Source: Litoditis marina
Taxonomy: Eukaryota > Nematoda > Chromadorea > Rhabditida > Rhabditidae
NCBI GenBank assembly: GCA_964036275.1
Contig: OZ038439.1
Span: 62,001-126,000, forward strand
Length of the DNA stretch: 64,000 nt
Direction of reading: 5' to 3'
A program made the translations under genes and the position numbers. Position 1 is the first letter of the stretch. The number at the start of each line of letters is the position of its first letter. The notes under the pieces were generated by a model. The model worked only from the letters and a program-made list of their open reading frames with translations. It was not told the DNA's origin and did no database searches. Of the stretch, positions 1 to 12,384 are shown piece by piece.

Positions 1-1620
1 CGAACCGCTATCAGGAACAGAAAATATCACAAGAACTGCATTACAAGGTGAGTTATCTCTCACTTTTCAAGTTTATCTTTCCATGGTTTTTGACGTATCC
101 CAATATTTTCCTGGTTTTTTCGTTGATGAAACCTTCTTTTAAACATAGTTCAAAAGGGAATGAAAAAAACGTCTAGATTCTGTTCTCAGAGATAGTTGGT
201 TGTAAAGTGTTTTTTTTTGGCACAAGTAAACAGGCTTTTTAAGTTTACGTCATGAATTTTAGTGTCAAAACGGAAAATCAATGGCAGACTACCAAAATAC
301 ACGACTTAGCAACATGTAACATATTTTTACAACTCTGACATATTTTCAAACAATCAAATGGCACATTCAGGTGGTTGGAAAGACATACTGAGTGGCACGA
401 TCGACCCAAAAGAGCTGATCTCTTATCGAGTGAGTTGATTGTTCAGTATACTTTACGAGTCATGAAAGACGACATATTGTTAAAGAAATGAAGGATGAAT
501 GAAACAATTTGCATATTAACGAAACAAAAATTGCCTGTATACACAGAGACGAAGTACAAGAAACTCCAAATAAGAATCATTCACTATCCTGGACAGTTTG
601 GAAAACTTTTTAATGGAATAATTTTTTGCCCGAGGGCATATTGCACTAGTTCACGGACCATAACCAAGGCGGAGGAGGGGTCTCATGTCGGTAAGAAAAC
701 ATCTATCGAAAATGTAATTGGAAACTCGATCCTCTTCCCTTTGTGAAAAAGGCATGAAATGTGAGCACGATACCCAACTTTTTGGCTCGTTTTCTGAATA
801 TTGACGTAACCTTCCCGTTCGATTATGAAAAGATTTTCAACTGTCGATACCCTTCACATCGCTACTATAGAGTGTTAAAAAACTGAATGAACTTGTATCG
901 TTTACTATGCGTATTCATCTACAACGAGCATCTCCTTCTGATCGATAATCAATACTCGAATATTTTCTTTCAGGAGTTCTTTTTCCGTTGAGCTTCCTCT
1001 CCTTCAATCTCGCTTATTGGATGCACTACGCACAATATCAACCGGGAAAGCCGAGTTGAAGATTACTTCACGATATTAAGTCAACTCTGTCTTTATCATA
1101 TTCCCAATGAATGAAACATTTGATTCATCCTTATTTGTTTTTCCACATACGCATGAAGCCCAGATGTAACGCAGTGGTGAGGTATAGGATATTCCAATCC
1201 TAGTGAGACACCTACAGTAAGCAATACAGAACTTTCAGTGCGTTAAATAATGTTTTCGGAATGGTAAACTATTTTTGCAATCAATTTCGAATCCCTCTTA
1301 CATATAGTGTCCGAAAAGACTTTCGCTAAAAATGAAGTTTGTATGTAAAAATACTGTATGTCTTCAGGTATAATTAGCATACACTGATGAAAGTCGCTTG
1401 ACATATATCATATACTTTGATGAGTAAAAAATCAATAATCAATAAAACCTCGTGTTTGCCCCATCCCTGATCTCTCTATTTGCAGCTGATCGCCTCAATG
1501 TTGGTCTCGTTCCGTCTGCGCGCCCCCTCGGATGTCCCCGTGGCCCCCCCCCAGCCCGCCCACAATGTCTGGTCCGGGCCCATCCCACTGACCTCCAAGT
1601 CAAATCCTATTTATGAATAA
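1..1620 (+). CDS. 3' end of an unidentified gene; C-terminal NPxY motif
   Basis: Two exons are visible: 1-47, ending in AAG before donor gtgagt, and 1486-1620, after acceptor tttgcag and ending in TAA. Both are phase 0 when codons are read from position 3. The first gives NRYQEQKISQELHYK. The second gives 44 residues, proline-rich in the middle, ending SNPIYE. The last exon is clearly richer in GC than its surroundings, which supports coding. The terminal NPIY fits an NPxY-type motif, found in cytoplasmic tails of membrane receptors, so a membrane protein is possible but only inferred. AATAAA at 1616-1621 overlaps the stop codon and could be the polyadenylation signal. A further exon inside the 1.4 kb intron is not excluded. 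The gene meets astacin gene A tail to tail, with 222 bp between the stop codons. I do not recognise the family. Confidence 0.6.
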
Positions 1621-1842
1621 AGATGTACGGATGCTAAACAATATTTTGTAATCTTTGCTAAAAGAAGAGCTTCTGCCCGCTTTTCCTGAAGAAAACAACG
1701 AAGATCCGACTTATTTGAGGGTGAATGAACTCACTAACTCGAAACGTAAACAGCATAAGCGCACCAAAACTTCATTCGAAAATCGGAGATGGAAAAGTAT
1801 TAAATTATACAAACGTAACGCAAGGTTTTCGTCCCGGAACAT

Positions 1843-4800
1843 TTATCCTTCCTCTTCTTCTTCTTCTTCAACTTCAATTTCTTCTTCTGTCAGGGTCAAG
1901 TTTTCTCCGGGAGAGTCAGCTTCTGGGGCTGTAAAACAGTAAGTACGGAGTATACATGTTTCACGTTTTCAAGTCGTGGAGACTTACAGTACGAAAATGT
2001 TCCTTTCTCTCGTCGATTTTAAGTTAGAACTCGATAAAGAATACTAACTCTTCCTCAGTCATGCACTGTACCAAGCTCATTCAAAACGAGGCTGGGCCAT
2101 GCTCAATAAGAGTCCCGGTCATATGCGCGAATCCAAATTGCGCAAAGCACCGGGGGTTAGAAAAGAGGCCATACAGGCAGATTGCCAAAAATATTTACTC
2201 ACACGGGTGACATGAAAGGACGCAGAAAATCTTGTTAACACGACCGCGGTTGACCCCCCAATGGGAAGGCTGCGCGCAATACACTACCGCGGGTCTGAGG
2301 ATCGGCACTTTTGCATTTCACAGGATTTCGTATAGGGTTTTCACTAAGTTGAAACTTCCAGTAACACGGATTAAGTTTTAGCTAAGTGAAATGCTCAGTT
2401 TCAATACTCTTGAACACAGTAGTTTATTTCAAAGGGTTTGAAAACACATGTTCAGTTTTTTAAATTTTACATTCACACCCACAATACAGAGAGAGGATCG
2501 ATTTTCACTAATTTGAAAATCGCAGTATCACAGACTCAATTTAAGTTTTTAAAAGCGTTCAGTTTCAATGTTCTTGAACACATGAGTTTATTTCAAAGAC
2601 TTGGAAAACACATTCTGTATGGTAGAAGTGGACCAGTGAACTAAGAATCCTACATCACACGTTCAAACTTTCAAATGTTCTAAAAAAAAGAGTTTCGTTA
2701 AAAACATTTTTGAAACACTGTTTTCAATAGGGAACCCATAATGTATGCCGGAATCCTTCACCTCTCCGATAGCACTTAAGTAACTAAAACATTAATTTTG
2801 TATTTTTACTGTAGAAACTTCACTGACAATTGAAAAAGAGAAAAGTTTTGGTTGCCAGAGATACCCGATATGGTTTATAAAGTGGTTACCTATTCTGTAT
2901 GCCAATCTAACAGTACTGATCCAAAAGCGATTGTAGGTAATGATTGGAACGAAATTGTCGTGCGAGAGAAACGACTTTTTCAGCGCCTCAGTGGAACAGT
3001 ATCTGAACTTTGACCACATCAGATAGTTTCCAGTTTCCATTTGTAAATAATATCAAGGCAGCATCTGCTCTATGTTCTAAAGTGTTGAATTTACAATACA
3101 AAGCGTGTCATTTTTCTCATTGGAACATTACATTTCGTTCTGGATCAAAAAACAATTGTAAATGCTCATCATGGCCTGTTCTACATCTGAGTGACGTCAG
3201 TTATAGTAAACTTTTAGGCAGAACTTTAGACGGTTGTAGATGTTAATATGTTCATGTGTAAAATGATCAAACGAGCACGAAAAACTGAGTCCATACGAGA
3301 ATAGGCTCATAGTAATGGGAAATCGGTCTCACAACTCGGAAACCCAAACCTGTATCCGGTAAGCTGCCGGTTCGCCTGAGATTTGATCTCGACCCCGTTG
3401 TAGATGCAGCCGGGATCGTCGGATCCTTCAAAGGACTGTCCCACGACCACTATTCGCCTACCCTTCGGGGCCTGCAAATGATTCTGTATGGGCTTCGCTC
3501 TCCAAAACCGGCCAGTACGGTGTTCGTTGATCTACCTCGCTTTAAAGAAGGACGATAATGTGGACCAATCCCGTGACAACGGTCCTTCAAACTGCAATGG
3601 AAAAATGTATTGCGGTTTAAAGGACTGAAGCGTTACGATTGGACCACATAATCGTCCTTCTTCAAAGCCAAAATCGAGAAATAGAGTGCGTATAATGATC
3701 GAACTACAGCGTTGACTTGATTGATCCCAATACCCAACCTTATATGGTTTATGTTACTTCCTTGAGTAACTTCCACGAAGAGGTAAAAAACGACTTTCAA
3801 AGTATGGGGTTACAAAGGTGAGCACATCGTGCGCAGCTTTGAGTGCTGCGCAGACTAAGTTTTGTTTTGGCAACATCTAAAACCGTGTTAACCTTTCCGA
3901 TCAAATTTACTTGATAAAACATACTGGAACTTTCCTAATCTTGCGGTAGAAGACTCAGTAGGAATGAAATATACTTTGCCTGTATAACGAAATGGCATTT
4001 GGCGAAGTTAAGCTTTGTCGCCTCCCCTTCATCTCCCAATGTATTTAGTAGAGGTTGGAACTGATTGGTTGCCTTCAGAATGCCTCCACAACCAGGTGGC
4101 TGGAAGAATCAAATTAATGAGCCTATTTTTTTATATTATTAAACACATTCACATTTGTGGTGAATTAATTAGTACACTACAAATGTTCACATGTTCACAT
4201 GTTCACAAGCAGCTCTCTTCCACCCTCCTCCAAGAAGTTGTCCGCATGTCACTAGATCAATGCCATCAGAGCATTCGAAAATCCACCATGAAGTATTCTA
4301 TGAAGGAAAGAGACCAAGATCAACTCAGAAGAAACTGCTAATACAAAGATCTGTGACATGTATGATGATCACCGCCTCGTTACGAAGCGACGTGAATAAA
4401 TAAATATGTAAAATATGTAAAAATTAGTGGTTATCTAAACTCCACTCATCTCGAAAAACAAACAACACGACAGCCGTTTTTCTTTCCAGAGAGTATATTT
4501 CGGATATGATATTATTAGAAAACAGAGAAATGTTCTCGGTGCTGTTTCACTTGCTTCCCTTCAGCTCAACATTGTTTCAGTATTTATTAATCCGAAAGTA
4601 CTTCTGGTGGAGTTCGCGAGGGGAAACAATGTCGAAAGTCAAAAAGTGTACTGTAGGACTCTCAGTAAGGATGATGTTGACTATACCAGTTCACTGCAAA
4701 GGCTTCCTCCAAACCCGTCTGGACAAATACAATCCGCGCAATCTCGCGGATTCAAGTAACCGCCATTTTCACATCTAGTATCCACGAATTTGCAGTCGCC

Positions 4801-7800
4801 TGGAAAACGATCAGATTTTCTTACGTTTTCTCGGTTTTCAAAGTTTTAGCGTTGAAAGAAGACAAGGGAGGTGAAAATGAGGTGAAAAAAAGTCAAATAA
4901 CGTATTCAAGGACGTCCCGGCTCTCGTATCCCAGCGGGATACGAGAGCCGAAAAATAGCTTATGTTTGATGAGACGCAGGTCTTAGTCGAAATGACAAGA
5001 ACTACAACATTCCATGCAGTTGAATGATGGTAACCTTCGTATAGTAAACAATACTTTATCATTATTACAAGATAACCTTTTTCTTCAAAGAACCTTTTTT
5101 ATTCCATTGTGACTGGTATGACAATACGAGAAAACACTCACATCCATAGTAGATATTGATCAGTTTCAGGTCATAGAAGGCGACTAATAGGGATCCCATT
5201 GTCTCTTGATATCTTTCCTGTTTAGCCACCATTGTTGGTTTCCCGTTCGAGGAATACCTTAGAGAAAACAACGTGGTTTTAACAAAAATTTAATGTCATA
5301 TTATATTGTTATGTTTTATTATGTTCGATTATGTTCTGTAATTTTGAAAAAAATTATGTTTCTAACAATATTCAAATGTTCTGGTAGGTTGCGTGTATAC
5401 TCTGCATTCTACGTGACAGTGGTTGAAATTTGAAAAAAAATTCGAAGAAAAACTGAGACATATTTCAAAAACTGGTACAAACCACGCTTGCATTATGTTT
5501 GGCACCCTGAATCAATCCTTTAAATGTCATTCATTACGAAATGCACGCCGCAGGTTTGAAGCCCAAATCCTTGGAGAAACCCAGGTATTTTGTGAACCAA
5601 GTTAATCATTCAATGATTTCTAGTGTGGTTTTGTAATTAATCAGTCACTGACGAGTATGGATCATATTGCATAACGCTCCCGTAGTCATAGGGAATCCCA
5701 AAGTTCGAACTGTCGGCCGCGGATAGTTTTTCGAATTGATCCGTTTTGTCGTCCTAGAAAAGTGAAGTCATGAACACTAACTTTTGGGTGATTGGCCAGC
5801 TGCGCAGACAGGCCAAGAGAATCTGCGTCTCCCCGATCTGCACACTCTCTCGTTGTCCTACGAAGGTGAGGGAGGAGGGGGGGGGATTTGCATGGAGTAT
5901 TTTTACGGTTTCATACTGAAGCTTGCTGGTAGTAATCTGAGAGCAAACTGAGAGACAAAACGCACACTTAACTCTTATTTGATCCAAAAGAGTGCATATA
6001 GGTGCTTGAAACCTTAAAGGTGCGGACCCTCAATGTAGTCGTCGCCAACGGAAATGCGGGAGGGTACTGTATATCTCACTTTCCGCCGTCTACGCACACA
6101 TGGCTTCTATTGCAAAACTTGTCAGTTACGTGCTCTAATAGCGCAGTGGTAATGCACCATGCTACGAATTTTTTGCTCACAGGTTCGATTCCGGCGAGAG
6201 ACACTATAACACGCCTGTCGAGTTGGTTTTAAACACATTGTTATGTTATTATGATGAAGTCGATCTGCATTCCTCACCTCAATGTTGTCTGTGTGTATTG
6301 TAATGAACTGGTCTCTGTCGGACCGGGAGTGCTCGTGCTCAATGCCCAATGCGTGTGCCAGCTCATGCACAGCAATGCCAAACTGTAAGTATATTAGGTT
6401 ATTTTATTTGAACAAAGTATAATTGTGTCACTAGGACTTTTGGATGGTGGTATGATTAGGCTAATGTGCTCAGTGAGAGTTGTACTGAAAACCGTTTCGA
6501 CCCTGATTCGAGACGGTTTTGGGTTTTCTCAGAGGGTTGGGTCATCATGTAGGTATATTGTTATTTCTCCTCTTGTATATCACATGCTTGCATGTAAATA
6601 AATAAATCATCAATCAAGTAGTAAATAACTACTGTGTTGTGTTATTTAATTTTAGGAATTAAGTACTTGTTTGTGGAATTCAATGCTTGGATTACAATTT
6701 TCACCTGAACACTTCTTTAAAACTAAGCGAAATTCAATTCCATCTCTGATCGACGTTTTATTCAGTTTTCTATTTGTCATAGAAAGTGTAAAATAATTAG
6801 CTCTAGATTAATAAAGTGAAACCACGTGAACCTTCGAAAAACAGTTCTAAATTACATCAAATGTAGTATTGAATAAATAATAAAACTTGTGGGCCTTCAC
6901 ACACTCCGTGGGAAATAAAGCTCTGAAAACGGCAAATTCGCCGAAAGGGCGGACCATGAAAAACAATTATATTCTTTTAAATACAACATCCAGAAGTCCT
7001 AGGAACACAGATGTATTTTTTAGATTAATAATACCAAATAAAAACATTGTTTGACAAAAAATGCCTACGGCTTTGCATCCTTTACCCAAGAAAAGGTCCT
7101 AGACAGAAACAGAGAGAAGGAGAAAATTGAAGGGAAATAGGAACATATAAAGAGAGATTGATAGATTGAAAGAGAGAGAGAGAGAGGAATACAAATAGAG
7201 ATGAAATGCCTACGACTTCGCATAATTCGCTTAAGGAAAGGCCCTAAACATAAACAGAGAAAAGGAGAGAAACAGAGAGAGAAATAGTAAAAGAGAGAGA
7301 GAGAGAAACGGGAGAGAGAAAAAAAGAGATAGATGGAGATAAAATGCCTACGCCTTCACATCCTTCTCCTAAGGAAAGATCCTGTACTCCGCCCGCTTTT
7401 CCAATCGCCGAGTAGCAACCGTCTCCCTTGATCACACGAATTCGGTTTATGGCTATGGAAACAAATTGTTTACAATCGGTTGATAACTTTCGTAGTGTGC
7501 AGTAAACACTTCGAAATTGTTCCTGTTTATAGTGAGAAAATTGGTTACACAAGAAATGTAGATATCCAACAGTCATTTGCAGATATCTAACTGCTCCAGT
7601 TTTACGGCCCATCTCGCAAGGAACGGGGCATTCTGTTAACGACACCTGTCACTTATTATAGTCGTCGCCAACGGAAAGGCGGAAGAGTACTGTATATCTC
7701 ACTTTCCGCTGTGTACGCACGCATTTATTCCGATTCCAAAGCTTCTCTACTAGCGCAGTGGTTCGCGCCCTCCTACGAATCGTTTTCTCGCAGGTTCGAT

Positions 7801-10800
7801 TCCGGCGAGAGAGAGAAATTTATAAATTTGGCACTCACTATAACCGGGTTGCCATCAAAACGTTTACCCTTCTCAAATACGCGGTTACTAGGGTTGTTAA
7901 TCGAGTTCAAAATTTCGAGTTTTCGAGTTTTCGAGTTTTCGAGTTTTGGGAAATTTCGAGTTTTCGAGTTTTGGGAAATTTCGAGTTTTCGAGTTTTCGA
8001 GTTTTCGAGTTTTGGAAAATTTCGAGTTTTCGAGTTTTCGAGTTGTCGCGTTTTTGAAAAATTTCGAGTTTTCGAGTTTTCGAGTTTTCGAGTTTTGAGA
8101 AATTTCGAGTTTTCGAGTTTCGAGTTCGACTCAACTCGAAAATTTTCGAGTTTTTTCGAGTCGAGTCGAGTTTCGAGTTCGAGTTTAACAACCCTAGCGG
8201 TTACCAAGTGGTTGACAGAAGAGAAGGGTTCCAAACCAGTGAACCCTCAGCCCGATTAACGGACACAGTTCTCGGAATACCCGGTAAAAAATAGAATTCG
8301 CCCAGTTTCACTCACGTTCGGCAGTTTGAACAAAGTTGATGCACGTGTTCTGCTTGATGTAGAGTACCGCCCGCTGAAACACCGCTCTCGTGGCCGCGTC
8401 TGCAAGGTAATGAAAAACATATAAGAATTCATGTAGAAAATTGAAACTATGTTCATACATAGGTACATATTGTGAGGTAAAAATATTTAATTTCCGGTAA
8501 AATATACTAAATGTTAAATTGACCGCATAGTTCACGCCATACCTCGGGGACTCATACAGTACACATTCGTACTTTCCAAAAAGAGGCAAACTTCACCTTT
8601 GCCAAAAATATTCTCGATTTATTTCGTCTCTCGCGGACAAGCCGCTTTCTAACTCAAAAAATGAACGAGCGCAACAAAAAGGTCGACGACGAGTTTGTGT
8701 AGTTACAAGTTAGGAATCAAATAATCAATATTGTTGAAGGAACTCATGAACTCCGAGCTCGAAGTGGGAGAGGCTGGTAAGACAGTAACCTTTTAATTAC
8801 GTTTTATAAATAATTTTCTCAGAAACGTCATCATCAAAGCCGCGAGAAGTATTGAAGATACTCTGGTACATATTTAGTTGTGAACTGTTTTTCTAGTTCC
8901 ACTCACCTACACCCGGAGCGAAGAAGTAGTGCACATTTCCCAGCCATTTGATTGAGCTGAAATAAGATACTATGACAGATCTCATGGGACTTAGCCGTGG
9001 AAAATCTGGTACCATGCCTTGCGGTAACGAACTCCGGACTAGTATTCAGATTAACTTTTCTCACCAATTTTCATTTTTTCACTCAAAATTCAGTTTTATC
9101 AACTCGAAACCCCAGTTTTGTCGTAATGAAGACACAAAAACTGGCGCGTGGCATTGATTCTTCGAGCCGGGCCTAAGCAAATAAGCCACGCCCCCTTATG
9201 TACCCCTCTAACTACCCCGGGTTCTGTCTGAGTAATCACCGAGAGAGTGAGAGAGATATAGGGAGAGAGATACATATTAGGAAAAACATTGCAGAAGCGA
9301 GATATATAGCGATTGGAGAAGAGAGAGAGAGAGATAAATAAAAAGAGAGCGAGAGGGAGGGAGAAGCAAAAAAGATTTTAAGGATTTCTTGGGCCCTGCC
9401 TGTCGACGTGTTCTCGTACTGTTGTTGTTGATCTCTGCCATCATCTCGTTTATTTGTTTCCTGTGTGAAAAACATGAGTAATTATCTCATATAGATCAAT
9501 ACATAGTTTGGTGTTTGTAGTTTGATATTTATTTGAATTCTATTGGTAATGAACCATCTGACAAATAAAATAGGTTACTCTGTTTTTAGTAGCGATCATG
9601 TTTCGATAATTTGCATGTGTAAACGTCAGTCACTGCATCACACTCATTTTGTACTAACAGTACAGCACACAGCAAAAATTAAGGTGTACAGTATGAAAAC
9701 GCCATATACGAGGAACTATAAGACTGCTGCAATGCAGGTAAAAAGTCATTCGATCAATTCGTATTTTATTAAGAATTATAAGTGTACATGTTTTTGATGA
9801 AAATTTTGTGATTTTTATTATTAGTTTGTGAATTGGTTATAAAGTTACAAGTTACATTTATGAAGTTTGTTCAGATTTATAATGTTACAAATTTGCCTAT
9901 TACAAATCTGTCATCACGAAATTTTGAGCAGTTGCCGATCTAAATGCCATTTGGAATGCTTTCATCAACTCACTTTGTCAGTAGAATGTCTCCCTGATAC
10001 AACCTGTGTAGAATATTGCTCTTTCGATTGATCTCCACAATTGTCCCGGCACGTTTCTTATTCTGGTCGAATGTGCGCGAATTGGCGTTCTGCAATATGA
10101 AGTTGGAACACTTCTCAGTCCTCTAACTTGAGATGAACAATTAATCAACATCACATCTTTACTTCTTTATTTGTATTCGAGGAGAGTGACCCTTTCCGAT
10201 CCTTGAACGACAAAGAGATACAAAAGAGCGGATAAATAGTTATGCTCGTTTTTGGTTCAATATAAGATGTTGTAAGAATTTGTTTCAATATTCTTCTTGT
10301 TATTACTTATTGAAACAATTTGTACAGTACACTATTTTCTTTGTTTTTTTTTTGTGATTGTTTTTTTGTTTAGTTCATTCATTTCTCGGATATTTCCATA
10401 CTTTCTGTTCGTACTGAATAGTTTATACCGAAAACGCTCCCATCGGTGGTGAATCTTGTCCTTGTTTTGTAGCAATCGCTTGCTGGAGTCGTTGAAAATC
10501 ATCCTGCGTTGCCATACGTGGTCCACCATTTTCCTGAAAATTGTTGTCTTCTATTGTTTTATCGCGCGCAGCGCGAAGCGCTGTGCGAGATTTGTCTTTG
10601 ATTTGTTTTAGCGTTTGATATTTTTATTTTGTGCTTGGCACCTACTCTAACAAACTATAGAACAACTTTTTCAAAAGGGGAGTTCGTTTAGTTAAACAAC
10701 AAATCTGTACGATGAAATGTCAATATCTGAGTTTTAATCGCATATCAACTATGAAAATCACATAGTTGACCACGTAATTCGAAAGGGTACCGATAAGTGA

Positions 10801-11623
10801 ACATAAGTGTTCACATTTTTAAAGAGGACTTGGAAAGCATGCAAAAGATTTTTTCAGGCTTTTTCGTTTTTTTTTTTTACATTTAAGAGCTTTCCGAAGA
10901 AATGTGAAGTCCCGTTAGCTCTTTATCAACCTTGTCCTTGGGACTCTATGAGTAAAACGTGAGACGGCCGCGACAATGTCGTTGCCGTCTCAGTTCTAAC
11001 TGTTGTTTATCAGCCTGCGTCTCCTCAAAACAAATGCTATTTTCATGAGTGAAATTTGTCACGGCAGCGGCAATGTCGTTGCCGTCTCAATTTCGACTCA
11101 GTCGGCGGGGGCCCGATCAGTGATTTCTCAGAGCTGTAACTCGAGAAAAGGTGGAGCAGCCAATAAAAGGGGTTTACAGTTTATTAAACACTTGGCTAAA
11201 ACACGTGAGTAGAACAAATTGATGGAAAACTCATTATTTCTCTGAGAAACAGACGTCGAAAAACCTTTGGCACACTATATACTCTGTTTCACCAATCGAT
11301 ACTTTCTACAGTAATCTTTCGAATATTCAGAGACGATTATCTAACCGACAAACATAATTTTAGATTCACTGTTCTCTGTGATTGTAGTAGCCAAGGTGGA
11401 GAATGGAATCACGAAGTTCAAACTATTTACAATACCTAAAAGGTATGAGAAAATTACTTGAAGATTGATCTGACTGTAGAGGGCTATTGTTGCGTGAAAC
11501 AGACTATACCTCCATAAACCTGATGGATTCATCCAAACTGATGACAGGCATGTTGTCAATGGCGGCAGAAAACGCAACGGCTGTCAGCCATACTTCAAGA
11601 ACAAACGAAGTGAGAATAGACAT
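1843..11623 (-). CDS. Astacin-family metalloprotease (NAS type), gene A; exon 4 donor lost
   Basis: Secreted zinc endopeptidase with astacin, EGF-like and CUB modules; 507 residues if spliced like its paralogs. Exons: 11623-11510, 10533-10429, 10089-9974, 9460-9389, 8956-8907, 8399-8316, 7452-7352, 6382-6278, 5753-5653, 5257-5136, 4799-4687, 4099-3980, 3471-3350, 3002-2890, 1928-1843. The signal peptide is in exon 1. YQGD (104-107) is the propeptide aspartate-switch motif and RTRR (128-131) the furin-like site. Zinc ligands are H220, H224 and H230, the catalytic base is E221, and the following E231 is the usual astacin residue. The Met-turn is SVMQY. The four CUB cysteines are present. The tail is poly-Glu. 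Oddities: the donor after exon 4 reads GA (9388-9387) instead of GT, the donor after exon 12 is GC, and the split codon at exon 10/11 adds a Cys to the EGF module. Start: ATG one base after a tttccag acceptor. It may be a recent pseudogene. Confidence 0.88.
3541..3666. repeat. Foldback MITE, family F (copy 1)
   Basis: Palindromic element in intron 12 of gene A. The arms start with GAAGGACGATaATGTGGACC and close with the inverse; the centre contains inverted TTTAAACTGCAAT-like blocks. Related copies are at 17878-17986 and 46381-46493. Confidence 0.8.
4919..4949. repeat. Perfect short hairpin in intron 10 of gene A
   Basis: GGCTCTCGTATCCC and its exact reverse complement are separated by three bases, giving a 14 bp stem. 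No second copy was noticed in the window. Function unknown. Confidence 0.8.
6034..6208 (+). mobile_element. TIR element with tRNA-like core (copy 1)
   Basis: Starts near GTAGTCGTCGCCAACGG and ends in CACTATA. The core has a box A-like TAGCGCAGTGGT at 6139-6150 and a box B GGTTCGATTCC at 6182-6192, the internal RNA polymerase III promoter pattern of tRNA genes. It lies in intron 8 of gene A. Confidence 0.75.
7150..7335. repeat. GA-rich microsatellite, intron 7 of gene A
   Basis: Runs of GAGAGA interleaved with two copies of an AAATGCCTACG-containing stretch; the same phrase recurs next to the exon 7 donor. This suggests a local tandem duplication of about 130-150 bp. Confidence 0.7.
7657..7842 (+). 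mobile_element. TIR element with tRNA-like core (copy 2)
   Basis: Best preserved copy. It begins TATAGTCGTCGCCAACGG and ends in GGCACTCACTATA, so the ends form an inverted TATAGTnGnYGCC-like pair. The interior has TAGCGCAGTGGTT (7751 onward) and GGTTCGATTCC (7793-7803). Intron 6 of gene A. Confidence 0.8.
7888..8197. repeat. Element made of iterated TCGAGTTTT, bounded by inverted repeats
   Basis: The block opens with CTAGGGTTGTTAA and closes with the exact inverse TTAACAACCCTAG. The interior is an array of TCGAGTTTT units that turns into TCGAGTCGAG before the right end. The long reading frames here are products of the repeat. A decayed relative lies near 49712-49826. Confidence 0.8.
8975..9235. 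repeat. Dispersed repeat shared with 12385-12570
   Basis: Shares blocks such as GTGGAAAATCT, GAACTCCGGACTA and a CCCC/TAACTrCCCC/TGAGTA ending with the second copy. It occupies much of intron 4 of gene A beside the GA tract. Confidence 0.55.
9236..9360. repeat. GA/CT tract in intron 4 of gene A
   Basis: Purine-rich GAGAGA runs. The same intron of genes B, C and D carries an equivalent tract, so it probably predates the gene duplications. Confidence 0.75.
10945..11135. repeat. Dispersed repeat shared with 20277-20465
   Basis: Contains CGACAATGTCGTTGCCGTCTC twice and CAGCCTGCGTCTCCTC. About 190 bp closely matches the copy in intron 5 of gene B. Intron 1 of gene A. Confidence 0.8.
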
Positions 11624-11677
11624 TCTGGAAACAACTATGAAAACAAAAGTCGCTGGTTATGGAAAAGTTTGGTGTTT

Positions 11678-11775
11678 ACTAGAAGTAAATTGAATAGTCA
11701 CGCAAAGTTTTTCGTTTCCGAGTTCTGCTGTGTTTAAGATCTTTCGGTGTGACTGTGCATTTGACTAACATTATA
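11678..11775. repeat. MITE, family T (copy 1), upstream of gene A
   Basis: Runs from TACTAGAAGTAAATTGAATAG to a GTGACTGTGCATTTGACTAAC-like end. It begins about 55 bp upstream of the gene A start codon, so it lies where promoter or outron sequence is expected. Other copies: 18667-18790, 26446-26578, 44193-44324, 44495-44624. Confidence 0.7.
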
Positions 11776-12384
11776 GTTCAGTATAGTATACAGTATAGTA
11801 TAGTTAGTTCAGCTTCAAGTTTGGTGAAGTTCTGATTGTTAAATCTGTGAACAATGTGGGCACGCATGTTCTGGTATTCTGGTTGAGAAAAATCCCTTGG
11901 AATATCGATATTTGCCGAATCGTCCGAACTGTAATCAGTTTAGCAAATTGGTACGCTTCACGTTATATCGTGCGTGACCTGTGTTTATAAGATTTCGTGG
12001 TTGAACACCAGAGATCACTTCTTCAACGGTAGATCACGATGCCTACGCTTGTACCGATCACATTTCAGCAGATTGGTTCGGCACAAAAATTAGGAAATGT
12101 TAAGAATCATGAAAGACCAGGAAGATCTAAGAAATTAATGAACTTATACATACAGAACAATCTTGGCCCTGTTGAGTTGAGGGGTTTTATAGCAGTTCCT
12201 TCACTGATGTTCGAGCAACATGTAGTATAATCATCTTTGCATAAAATATAATTCTTGTTATTGTTGAAATGAATTTACAATGCGACACTATAACGGAAAA
12301 CATGCACTTGATAGTAGTAACGTACCGAAAATCATTGAAAGCTTGTTGAGCAGATTACGACTACGCTTTGTATGATTTATATGA

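Noticed and set aside
7244..7645. Minus frame of 133 residues
   Set aside because: It overlaps exon 7 of gene A in another frame and runs into the GA tract.
7711..8259. Long overlapping frames on both strands ([12 protein letters not shown] repeats)
   Set aside because: They arise from the TCGAGTTTT array; repeat units are open in several frames and no splice or family support exists.
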